Assembly (NCBI GenBank): GCA_021848775.1
Contig: JAJZTR010000003.1
Location: 1 to 34,702, forward strand
Reading direction: 5' to 3'
Source of the DNA: Chloroflexota bacterium
GTDB lineage: Bacteria; Chloroflexota; Anaerolineae; Anaerolineales; Anaerolineaceae
DNA length: 34,702 nt
Numbering within the stretch: the first letter of the stretch is position 1; the number at the start of each line of letters is the position of its first letter. This document shows, one piece after another, positions 17,820-26,654 of the stretch. Position numbers and translations under genes: made by a program. The notes below the pieces were generated by a model. That model was given only the letters and a program-made list of their open reading frames with translations, did not search any database and was not told the DNA's origin.

Positions 17820-20282
17820 TTAACCTTCTTCGACCTGTACCAAATCGGCTTCGGCGATAACCGCCAGCGAAACAACCGTATCTCCAGGCACCAGATCCAT
17901 CACGCGCACACCGCGGGTGGCCCGGCTGGTCTGGCTGATGTCCTTGACCTTCATGCGAATGATCAAACCGCTGGCGGAGATCAGGGTCACATCATCGTTG
18001 GCTTCAACCACCCGCGCGGTCGCGATTCTGCCGATTTTATCCAAATTCTTCTGGTCGATGGTCAGCACACCGCCGGTGGCGCGGCTCTTGACCGGGTACT
18101 CGCTGAGGGGAGTGCGCTTGCCATAACCCCATTCGGTGACGACCAGCAGCTCGGCACCTGGTTTGACGACTTCCATCGAGGTCACTTCATCACCCGGGGC
18201 TAGCCGGATGCCGTTCATGCCGGAAGCCGGGCGTCCCATTGGGCGGACGAATTTTTCATTGAAGCGTAAAGCCTGCCCGCGGGCTGTCACCAGGATGATG
18301 TCGTCCGTGCCGCTGGTCATGCGTACCCAGCCCAGTTTATCACCGTGCTCGAGGCCCATGGCGATCAAGCCGGAGGGGCGCACGCTGGCAAATTCAGCCA
18401 GTGAAACGCGTTTGACCTTGCCTTTGACGGTTGCCAGGGTGCAGTATGCGCCGATACTAAATTCAGGTACGGCCACAGCCGCGGTGATGCTTTCATCCGA
18501 CCCCAGTGCCAGGACATTTTGAATGGATATCCCGCGGTCGGTGCGCTGGGCATCGGGCAGCTGGTATACCTTTTCGGAATACACTTTGCCTCTATCCGAG
18601 AAGAACAGCAGTGTATTCAGGGTGCGCCCCGGTATGACCATCATGATTTCGTCTTCATCCTTCAGGTTCTGTCCGGTGACGCCGCGCCCACCGCGCGATT
18701 GGGTGCGGAATGTTTTAGCCGCTACGCGTTTGATGTAGCCTTTCTGGGTAATGTTGATCAGCACGTGTTCATCGGCCACCAGGTCTTCTTCAGTGAAGCC
18801 CTCCTTGCCATCGTGAGCAATTTTCGTGCGTCGCTCGTCGCCGTATTTTTCACTGATCTCACTCAGGTCTGTCTTGACCGCCTCCAGGATCTTGTGCGGG
18901 GAAGCCAGCAAATCTTCAAGATAAGCGATTCGTTCCATCAGCGCTTTGTGCTCGTCTTCGATTTTTTGCCGCTCAAGTGCTGCCAGCCGGCGTAACTGCA
19001 TATCCAGAATAGCCTGGGCCTGGATTTCGGTGAGGTTGAAATTAACAATCAATCGGTCGCGAGCGGTTTCAACATCCGGCGACTGGCGGATGGTCTTGAT
19101 GACCTCGTCCAGGTTGGCCAGCGCAATCAGCAATCCGTCCAGAATGTGGGCGCGGGCGCGGGCTTTATCCAGTTCGTACTGCGAGCGGCGGGTGATAACC
19201 TGCTGGCGGTGCTCGAGGTAATACTGCAGCGCACGTTTCAAAGAGAGCAGGCGCGGCTCGTTATCGACCAGCGCCAGAATATGGGCGCCAAAGGTGGTTT
19301 GCAGAGGCGTGTATTTATACAACTGGTTGAGCACTTTTTTAGCCTGAGCGCCGCGTTTTAGTTCCAATACGATGCTCATGCCGCGCCGGTCAGACTCGTC
19401 GCGAAGATCGGAAATTTGATCCAGACGGCCTTCACGTACCAGGTCAGCGATACGCTCAATCAGCGTGGTCTTGTTGATCTGGTAGGGGATTTCGGTGATG
19501 ATGATGTTGAAGCGGCCGGTTTTCGTCTCTTCGATATGCGCCTGCCCGCGTACGATCAGCCGCCCGCGGCCGGTACTGTACATTTGTTTGATGGTTTCAG
19601 AGCCAACGATGATGCCGCCGGTCGGGAAGTCCGGCCCGGGCAGGAAGGTCAGCAGTTCGTCCACGCTGACATCATCCATGGTGTCGTAGTGGTCGATCAG
19701 GTAATTGATGGCGTTGCACAGCTCGCGCAGGTTGTGCGGCGGGATATTGGTAGCCATGCCGACGGCAATGCCCACGGAGCCATTCAACAACAGGTTGGGC
19801 AGACGTGCCGGCAGAACGGTGGGTTCTTTGAGCGAGCCGTCGAAGTTGTCCGTGAAATCCACGGTATTTTTATCGATATCCGCCAGCAGTTCTTCAGCCA
19901 TTTGACCCAGGCGCGCTTCGGTGTAGCGCATGGCAGCCGGGGCGTCGCCGTCGATCGAGCCAAAGTTACCCTGCCCGTCGATGAGCGGATATCGCATCGA
20001 GAAGTCCTGCACCATTCGCGCCATAGCGTCGTAAACTGCCATGTCGCCGTGCGGGTGGTACTTGCCTAACACTTCGCCCACAATACGCGCCGACTTCTTG
20101 TAAGCCGTATTGGAGCGCATGCCCAGCTCGGACATGGCGAACAGGATGCGGCGGTGGACAGGTTTGAGACCGTCACGGGCATCCGGCAGAGCACGAGCCA
20201 CGATCACGCTCATGGCGTAATCGAGGAACGCTTCGCGCATCTGACCGTCGATATCTACATTTTGGACGGTGCCAATTTCCAT
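17820..20282 (-). CDS. gyrA: DNA gyrase subunit A
   Basis: [106 protein letters not shown] (GyrA box-like). Confidence 0.96.
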   Translation of the reverse strand: MEIGTVQNVDIDGQMREAFLDYAMSVIVARALPDARDGLKPVHRRILFAMSELGMRSNTAYKKSARIVGEVLGKYHPHGDMAVYDAMARMVQDFSMRYPLIDGQGNFGSIDGDAPAAMRYTEARLGQMAEELLADIDKNTVDFTDNFDGSLKEPTVLPARLPNLLLNGSVGIAVGMATNIPPHNLRELCNAINYLIDHYDTMDDVSVDELLTFLPGPDFPTGGIIVGSETIKQMYSTGRGRLIVRGQAHIEETKTGRFNIIITEIPYQINKTTLIERIADLVREGRLDQISDLRDESDRRGMSIVLELKRGAQAKKVLNQLYKYTPLQTTFGAHILALVDNEPRLLSLKRALQYYLEHRQQVITRRSQYELDKARARAHILDGLLIALANLDEVIKTIRQSPDVETARDRLIVNFNLTEIQAQAILDMQLRRLAALERQKIEDEHKALMERIAYLEDLLASPHKILEAVKTDLSEISEKYGDERRTKIAHDGKEGFTEEDLVADEHVLINITQKGYIKRVAAKTFRTQSRGGRGVTGQNLKDEDEIMMVIPGRTLNTLLFFSDRGKVYSEKVYQLPDAQRTDRGISIQNVLALGSDESITAAVAVPEFSIGAYCTLATVKGKVKRVSLAEFASVRPSGLIAMGLEHGDKLGWVRMTSGTDDIILVTARGQALRFNEKFVRPMGRPASGMNGIRLAPGDEVTSMEVVKPGAELLVVTEWGYGKRTPLSEYPVKSRATGGVLTIDQKNLDKIGRIATARVVEANDDVTLISASGLIIRMKVKDISQTSRATRGVRVMDLVPGDTVVSLAVIAEADLVQVEEG

Positions 20283-20519
20283 AAAATCATCCTTCTGCTA
20301 ATGGTTCGTAACCTTATAATTATACCAAACTCACGGCTATTTTCCCAGTTTTAAAGCGGTCTCGTTTCTATGAAGGGCGGAAAACTTAATTTGCATAACT
20401 GTTGTAATTAACGCTTACGAATAATCAATGGGTCTCTTTCTGTTTCAAGTTCCACTGCGCGGGCAGCGATTTCCGGCTTCGCCTCCGCCTGAAATTTTTT
20501 CCGGTTATAATTTGATTGT

Positions 20520-21422
20520 ATGAGAATCGCTGCCCGAATCATCGTGCTCGTGACCCTGCTGCTCCTTATTGCAGCCTGCACACCGGCTTCCGGCGATTCT
20601 GAATCAACATCCCCATCCGCATCAGAGTACATCCAGAATAAGGGTTCCGATACCATCGTCAACCTGGGTTTAGCCTGGGCTGAAGAGTATCAGAATGTCA
20701 AACCGGATGTGCGCATTTCGGTTACCGGCGGGGGGTCAGGCACCGGGCTGACAGCGATGATCAGCGGCACCGTCGACATTGCCAGCGCCTCACGCAAAAT
20801 CAAGGATGAGGAAATAGCGGCGTCTGAAGCCAACGGCATCTCACCCGTTGAATACGTCATCGCCCGTGACGCCATAGCGGTGATCGTCAACCCGCAGAAT
20901 CCGGTCAGCGAATTGTCACTGGACCAAATCGCGCGAATTTATCGCGGCGAGGTGGAAAACTGGTCGGAGCTGGGCGGGGATGACCGGCCGATCGTGCGCC
21001 TCTCACGGGAAACCAATTCCGGCACGCATGTGTATTTCCTGGAAGAAGTGGTGCGCCTGGGTGACCCTGAGAACAAAGAAATTTTCTCGCCTGATACGCT
21101 GCTGCTGCCCTCATCGGAAGGAATCATTTCTGAGGTGAGCGAAAACCCCAACGCCATTGGCTACGACGGGTTGGGATACGTGACCGATGAGGTTAAGGTG
21201 ATCGCGATCGCGCGTACCGCGGATCAGCCGTATATATTGCCATCGGTTGAGACCGTGAATAACGGTAAATATCCGATTTCACGCGACCTTTATATGTATA
21301 TTCAGGCTGATGCTTCACAGAATGTGCTGGATTACATGACCTGGATCCTCTCTGCTGACGCGCAAACGATCGTGTCCGATTTGGGCTTTGTCCCTATTCT
21401 CGACTCCACTGCCGGAAAGTGA
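20520..21422 (+). CDS. pstS: Phosphate ABC transporter substrate-binding lipoprotein
   Basis: Lipobox LLIAAC; QNKGSDTIVNLGLAWAEEYQ...VTGGGSGTGLTAMISGTVDIASASRKIKDEE...RETNSGTHVYFLEEV; first gene of pstSCAB. Confidence 0.94.
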   Translation: MRIAARIIVLVTLLLLIAACTPASGDSESTSPSASEYIQNKGSDTIVNLGLAWAEEYQNVKPDVRISVTGGGSGTGLTAMISGTVDIASASRKIKDEEIAASEANGISPVEYVIARDAIAVIVNPQNPVSELSLDQIARIYRGEVENWSELGGDDRPIVRLSRETNSGTHVYFLEEVVRLGDPENKEIFSPDTLLLPSSEGIISEVSENPNAIGYDGLGYVTDEVKVIAIARTADQPYILPSVETVNNGKYPISRDLYMYIQADASQNVLDYMTWILSADAQTIVSDLGFVPILDSTAGK

Positions 21423-21434
21423 GCCCAATCAGCT

Positions 21435-22325
21435 ATGGAAACCGCGAAAAACGAATGGTGGATTACCTGGATTATTAAAATTTCTGGTTATTCCAGCATC
21501 CTTTTCGTAACGCTGATCCTGTTCTTCCTGGCCCGCGAAGGACTGCCGGCCTTAAAGAATGTGCCATTATCCGACCTGTTTGGGACCCGCTGGTATCCAA
21601 TTGAGGGGTATTTTGGCATCTGGCCGCTGATCTATGGGTCGCTGCTGGTGACGGCTGGCGCGCTGCTGATTGCCATCCCCTTCGGCATTGGCACCGCGGT
21701 TTATCTATCGGAGCTTGCGCCTTCCTGGATTAAAAACCTGCTCAAACCGATCATTGAAATTCTGGCCGGTCTGCCCTCGGTGGTGCTTGGGTTTATTGGG
21801 ATCCAGCTGCTGGTACCCTTCTTCCGGCGAGCGCTGGACCTGCCAACCGGCTTGACCGCCTTCACTGGCGCGGTTCTGCTGGGCTTTATCGCCATCCCAA
21901 CCATCGTCTCGATCTCTGAAGATGCATTGAACACAGTCCCATCCGGATACCGGCACGGCGCCTTGGCCCTTGGCGCCAACCCGTGGCAGACCATCTGGGG
22001 GGTAACCGTCCCGGCAGCCCGCTCCGGCCTCCTGACAGCCGTTATGCTGGGTGTGGGACGCGCGATTGGCGAGACCATGGCGGTGATGATGGTCACCGGA
22101 AACGCGCCGGTCATGCCGAGCAGCTGGGATGCGCTGTTCCTGCCGGCGCGCACCATGACCGCTACCATCGCCTCTGAGATGGGCGAGGTGGCGACCGGGT
22201 CGGATCATTACAGTGTGCTGTTCTTTATCGGAATTGTGCTTTTCGGTATTTCTCTGGCGGTAAATGTCACTGCCTCATCGCTCGCTTTACGCAGCCGCAA
22301 ACGCTCGGAACGTTTGCTTTCCTGA
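21435..22325 (+). CDS. pstC: Phosphate ABC transporter permease PstC
   Basis: YGSLLVTAGALLIAIPFGIGTAVYLSELAP...ILAGLPSVVLGFIGIQ...GVGRAIGETMAVMMVTGNAP. Confidence 0.94.
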   Translation: METAKNEWWITWIIKISGYSSILFVTLILFFLAREGLPALKNVPLSDLFGTRWYPIEGYFGIWPLIYGSLLVTAGALLIAIPFGIGTAVYLSELAPSWIKNLLKPIIEILAGLPSVVLGFIGIQLLVPFFRRALDLPTGLTAFTGAVLLGFIAIPTIVSISEDALNTVPSGYRHGALALGANPWQTIWGVTVPAARSGLLTAVMLGVGRAIGETMAVMMVTGNAPVMPSSWDALFLPARTMTATIASEMGEVATGSDHYSVLFFIGIVLFGISLAVNVTASSLALRSRKRSERLLS

Positions 22326-22338
22326 CGGGATCGTGATT

Positions 22339-23205
22339 ATGGATAACCCCAACCACGCTCAAAACTCACGCCGCAACGCTGCCCTGGGCATTAATTTGCT
22401 GCGCCTGATCACTTTCTTGACAGCACTGCCGGTGATAGGCATCATTGTATACATTATTATTCGCGGCTCTCCGGCGATCAGTTGGGAGTTCCTCACCGCC
22501 ATGCCGCGTGATGGTATGCGCGCTGGCGGTATCTTACCGGCAATCATGGGCACCTTCTACCTGACCCTTGGGACAGCCATATTTTCGGTGCCACTTGGGA
22601 TTGCGGCCGGCATCTACATCGCGGAGTACGCTCCCGATAACCGACTTACCCGTCTGATACGCATCGCCATCATCAACCTGGCAGGAATACCATCGGTGGT
22701 ATACGGTTTGTTTGGGCTGGGGCTGTTTGTCCTGTTCCTCAACTTTGGCACCAGTATCTTAGCCGCGTCGCTGACGCTCTCGATCATGACCCTGCCGGTG
22801 ATCATCAGCACCACCGAAGAGTCTTTGCGCCAGGTGCCGAATGCTTTCCGGGTGGTCAGTACATCGCTGGGGGCTACCCGCTGGCAAACCATCAAACGCA
22901 TTGCTTTGCCGCAGGCTATGCCGGGGGTAATCACCGGGGTTATTTTGGGGCTGGAGCGGGCAGCCGGGGAAACCGCGCCGATCATGTTCACGGGAGCTGC
23001 CTTCTTTCTGCCGCTGCTGCCGCAGTCGCCGCTGGATGCCACCATGGCTCTGCCGTATCATATTTTTGTCATCTCGACCTCCGTACCCGGCATGCCGGTG
23101 GATATCCAGTACGGAACCGTGCTGGTGCTGCTGGTTTTTGTTTTAGGCATGAATCTGATTGCCACCATGATCCGCAACCGGGCGCGAGCGCGCCGCCAGT
23201 GGTGA
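22339..23205 (+). CDS. pstA: Phosphate ABC transporter permease PstA
   Basis: GGILPAIMGTFYLTLGTAIFSVPLGIAAGIYIAEYAPDNRLTRLIRIAIINLAGIPSVVYGLFGLGLFV...LERAAGETAPIMFTGAAF; start set at ATG 22339. Confidence 0.93.
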   Translation: MDNPNHAQNSRRNAALGINLLRLITFLTALPVIGIIVYIIIRGSPAISWEFLTAMPRDGMRAGGILPAIMGTFYLTLGTAIFSVPLGIAAGIYIAEYAPDNRLTRLIRIAIINLAGIPSVVYGLFGLGLFVLFLNFGTSILAASLTLSIMTLPVIISTTEESLRQVPNAFRVVSTSLGATRWQTIKRIALPQAMPGVITGVILGLERAAGETAPIMFTGAAFFLPLLPQSPLDATMALPYHIFVISTSVPGMPVDIQYGTVLVLLVFVLGMNLIATMIRNRARARRQW

Positions 23206-23212
23206 GATACCA

Positions 23213-23971
23213 ATGAGCGTAAAAATCTCAGTCCAAAACCTGACCTTGATGTATTCGGATGGTGTGGAAAGCCTGCGCGATATAAGCATCGATGTCATCG
23301 AAAATGCCGTCAACGTTTTTTTTGGCCCATCGGGCGGCGGTAAGTCGACTTTGCTGCGGGCGCTCAACCGGCTGAATGACCTGGCGGATGTGGCAACCGC
23401 TGTGGGTTCGATCATCTTCAACGGCAAAAATATCCTGGAACCGGATACCAATATCATCGAGCTGCGGCGCAAAGTGGGCATGGTATTTTCGCGCCCGGCC
23501 CCGCTGCCGCTCTCCATTTATGAGAATATTATCTACGGTCTGAGATTAATGGGGGAGCGCAGCAAAGCGGTGCTGGATCAACGGGTGGAGCAGGCTTTGC
23601 GCCAGGCTGTGCTATGGGATGAGGTATATGACCGGTTGAACGATCCGGCTTCCGCCATCTCCGGCGGACAGCAGCAGCGGTTGTGCATCGCCCGCGTGCT
23701 GGCGTTGGAGCCTGAGGTGATCATGCTCGACGAGCCCACATCAGCGCTGGATCCGGTTTCCACGGCTAAAATCGAGGGCATGCTGAACGAACTGAAATCC
23801 CGCTTCACCATTATTCTGGTGCCGCACAACGTGCAGCAAGCTGCCCGCACCGCCGATTATGCCGGCTTCTTCCTGCAGAGCAAGCTGGTGGAGTACGCGC
23901 CGGGCAAGGAGTTGTTCGTCAACCCTAAGGTGAAAGAAACGCAGGATTACGTCACCGGACGCTTTGGCTAA
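23213..23971 (+). CDS. pstB: Phosphate ABC transporter ATP-binding protein PstB
   Basis: VFFGPSGGGKSTLLRALNRLNDL; AISGGQQQRLCIARVLALEPEVIMLDEPTSALDPVSTAKIE; IILVPHNVQQAARTADYAGFF. Confidence 0.93.
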   Translation: MSVKISVQNLTLMYSDGVESLRDISIDVIENAVNVFFGPSGGGKSTLLRALNRLNDLADVATAVGSIIFNGKNILEPDTNIIELRRKVGMVFSRPAPLPLSIYENIIYGLRLMGERSKAVLDQRVEQALRQAVLWDEVYDRLNDPASAISGGQQQRLCIARVLALEPEVIMLDEPTSALDPVSTAKIEGMLNELKSRFTIILVPHNVQQAARTADYAGFFLQSKLVEYAPGKELFVNPKVKETQDYVTGRFG

Positions 23972-23974
23972 ATC

Positions 23975-24003
23975 TTGCCAGCGGCTGGCGGTGATGTTAT
24001 AAT
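23975..24003 (+). promoter_or_regulatory. Strong sigma70-like promoter of tRNA-Val
   Basis: TTGCCA, 17-bp spacer, extended -10 TGTTATAAT; -35 begins 4 bp after the pstB stop. Confidence 0.8.
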
Positions 24004-24014
24004 TTTAAGGTTCA

Positions 24015-24089
<75 letters not shown>

Positions 24090-24101
24090 CAAAGGTTAAC
24101 C

Positions 24102-24132
24102 CTCTCCCTATTTTCGAAGAAAATGGGGAGAG
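24102..24132. repeat. Hairpin CTCTCCCTATTTTC-GAA-GAAAATGGGGAGAG downstream of tRNA-Val
   Basis: 14-bp stem with one G-T wobble; no U-tract, so likely a dispersed palindrome rather than a canonical terminator. Confidence 0.55.
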
Positions 24133-24344
24133 CCGGGGAGAGGTCCAATTCGAGCCTTCGCGGAGTTGATGTTCCACGTGCTGCATTGGTTTTTTCAGGT
24201 GACGGATCTCTTTAGATCGTATTCACGATAGAAATGATCGGGAATCATAAAGACTCTCCGCAAACATCGCTACCGATGGTGAGTCCGACCACCAATTGCC
24301 TTTCTATGCAATAATTGAAGCATCCGCATCTCAGGAGGGTCAGG

Positions 24345-25508
24345 ATGAAGATCGTAGCGATTGTGATTTGTCTGTTTCTCCTGCGAGGCACCATTGTATC
24401 TGTGCATGCAGCGTGGATTGTCGATGAAACCGACCTGAATGAAGGCGGTTCCCCCTACGAAATCAACCCCGACAGCGAGGGCGGGCTTTGGATCACGGAT
24501 TATACTGCCGGTGAGATTTGGCGAGTACATACTGACACAAGCGGATATGAATTATATAAAGTGGAATATCCAGGGGAAGCCAATGCAATACATCCATCCG
24601 ACGCACGCCGCAGCGGAGACCACTTCTGGTGGGTGGACGGTGATATTGGCATTATTGGCCGGGCAAATGTTGTTGATGGCGAGTACACTTTGTGGAAAGT
24701 TGAGGGGGTTAATGGATTTTACGGCACGGCCCTGGATGCCAGCGGAAGATTATGGGTATCCGATGCCATTCAGAATAAAATATATAGTCTAGAAGTGCTT
24801 TCAAATGTTTCATCTGGTAACATTTGCACTTACACCTTGCCCGCGAATAGTTATACCTACTACTTTGCCAGTATGGGGGAATACCTATGGCTAGGTGATT
24901 ATGGAAATTCTACTTTAATTCGTATGTCCATCGACGATGAAATTTACGGAACTGCTACCTGGGAACTGCCTGAATTCAGCATGCCTTTTGGTTTGGCACT
25001 GGATGGCAACGGGCATTTGTGGTACGCCGACATTATTCATCCAGTGCTCAGGGAATTAAACCCTGATGCAAATCCAAATATGTTGAGAACTTATACGTTG
25101 CCGGATGAGAGAATTCCATACATGATCACTGCGTTAGAGGGTAATATCTGGTACACAGGTTATGACAATAGTCTCGGGGTGCTTGATCCTTCGATTGCAG
25201 TCCCAAACACTCAGACGGTGACACCTTCCATCGGAGAACTTGAAGAAATATGCACCACAATTACTCCAGTCCCAACGTCCGAACCGGCTCATTTGTCCTC
25301 CGTTAGTGGTTCCATAGGCTGGAGCCAAACCTCATATTCGACTCTGGTGGATGAAAATGGCTGGAAGATTTATTCAATGCCTCTGGAGTCGGTTCCGTGG
25401 GGCATTGCCTTTCAGGATAGGAACGTCTATGTGGTGGATAAAGGGCGGCAGGTGCTGGTGAGATTGCCGGTTTACACCAGTGTATTCCTGCCGCTTATCA
25501 CGCGTTGA
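24345..25508 (+). CDS. Secreted beta-propeller protein (virginiamycin B lyase/NHL-like repeats)
   Basis: Signal peptide MKIVAIVICLFLLRGTIVSVHA; repeats GGLWITDYTAGEIWRV, GRLWVSDAIQNKIYSL, GHLWYADIIHPVLREL, GNIWYTGYDNSLGVL; RBS AGGAGGGTCAGG; C-terminus VFLPLITR. Confidence 0.78.
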   Translation: MKIVAIVICLFLLRGTIVSVHAAWIVDETDLNEGGSPYEINPDSEGGLWITDYTAGEIWRVHTDTSGYELYKVEYPGEANAIHPSDARRSGDHFWWVDGDIGIIGRANVVDGEYTLWKVEGVNGFYGTALDASGRLWVSDAIQNKIYSLEVLSNVSSGNICTYTLPANSYTYYFASMGEYLWLGDYGNSTLIRMSIDDEIYGTATWELPEFSMPFGLALDGNGHLWYADIIHPVLRELNPDANPNMLRTYTLPDERIPYMITALEGNIWYTGYDNSLGVLDPSIAVPNTQTVTPSIGELEEICTTITPVPTSEPAHLSSVSGSIGWSQTSYSTLVDENGWKIYSMPLESVPWGIAFQDRNVYVVDKGRQVLVRLPVYTSVFLPLITR

Positions 25509-25730
25509 TTTTCTACCCTCCAGATATACAATAATAGGCCGCCGGTGGATGGCAGCCTATTATTAATCATGGCGGGACCGTCTGATGCTTAAACATGCTT
25601 GGGCAGGACAGGGTTCATTCTGTCTGCTCTGCTGGCAGAAATCCATCCGGTAAGACCATTCTTCCTGGAGGGCAGCTATTAGCAGCGTAAAAACCGGACA
25701 GCCCGGCAGAAAATCCGCGGGCTCATTGAA

Positions 25731-25925
25731 TTAAACCCGATCTGACCGGCGAATCACTCTCCCTGTATTAAATCGTTCATCGAAAAAAGGAGAATCAAAG
25801 GAGTCTGTTCCCCCTGCTACTGGTTGATAGGTGTCAAAGTGAGCAGCGATTAACTCAACCGGGTGTACCGGCTTGCATAACGGGTAATGTTGTATGGTCA
25901 GGCTTGAGCAATTTTGTCCCGTCAA
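25731..25925 (-). pseudogene. Possible remnant of an M20-type metallopeptidase
   Basis: ELIAAHFDTYQPVAGGTDSFDSPFFDERFNTGRVIRRSDRV resembles the M20 'GHxDT......SPF...GRVYGRG' region; no intact flanking ORF. Confidence 0.3.
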
Positions 25926-25962
25926 CGATGATTAGCCCGACCTGCACGTTATATCAGTATTG

Positions 25963-25986
25963 CATGGTTAAAATTTTCAAACCATG
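25963..25986. repeat. Inverted repeat CATGGTT-AAAATTTTCA-AACCATG
   Basis: Exact 7-bp arms with an A/T palindromic core in a degenerate intergenic region. Confidence 0.4.
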
Positions 25987-26142
25987 ACTTTTGTCGTATT
26001 TTCTGAACGCGCCTTTGGATTTATATGAAGTGCTAATGGATGATGCTGGCAGCTGAAGAACCAGGGTAATTTTACGTTACAACAAACCCATTCGACGATA
26101 TTTGCTTTCATACCGGTGATAAATTAACAAACATTCAAAAGA

Positions 26143-26652
26143 TCAAAAATCAGATTTGCGCGCATAAAAATCACGCAAACTGTCGCCAAATAAGTTAAAT
26201 CCCAGCACGGTCAGCATAATTGCCAGGGCAGGGAACACGCCAAACCACCATGCCTGCTGAAAATAATCTTTGCCAGAGGCGAGCAGCGCGCCTCATTCCG
26301 GCTGAGGGGGCTGGGCACCCAGGCCGATAAAGCTCAGTCCGCTTCCCGCCCGTAGGAAAATGCCAACCCGCATGGTGCACATGACAATGATCGAAGACGA
26401 TAAATTGGGCAACAGGTGCCGAAAAACAATGCGCGTTCGGGATGTCCCGATCGATTCAGCCGCTTTGATATAAGGCGCTCTGGCAAGAGAACGCGTTTCT
26501 GCCCGTAAAACCCGGAACAGGGTTGGAATTCCGGAAAGACCCAGAGCCAGGGCGGTGGTGGTGATGGAGGGACCAAGTCGTGCGATCAGCAGCAGTGCCA
26601 GCAGCAGACCTGGCAGCGAGAGCCAGACTTCGATCAGGCGGGACATTGACCG
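26143..26652 (-). pseudogene. Degraded oligopeptide/dipeptide ABC transporter permease (DppC/OppC family), 5'-truncated with internal stop
   Basis: RLIEVWLSLPGLLLALLLIARLGPS...AAESIGTSRTRIVFRHLLPNLSSSIIV...[66 protein letters not shown]; the first * is TGA at 26293-26295. Confidence 0.88.
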
Positions 26653-26654
26653 GG

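Noticed and set aside
19416-20069. 217-aa plus-strand ORF
   Set aside because: Antisense to gyrA; no family resemblance
20408-20480. C-terminal-looking peptide EIAARAVELETERDPLIIRKR on the minus strand between gyrA and pstS
   Set aside because: Only ~25 codons before it runs into the pstS antisense; no family recognised, could be chance
21701-22208. Minus-strand ORFs of 155 and 167 aa
   Set aside because: Antisense to pstC; composition reflects the opposite coding strand
26293-26295. Selenocysteine or TGA=Trp recoding at the permease stop
   Set aside because: The gene is also 5'-truncated and other genes in the window use TGA as a terminator; pseudogenisation is simpler
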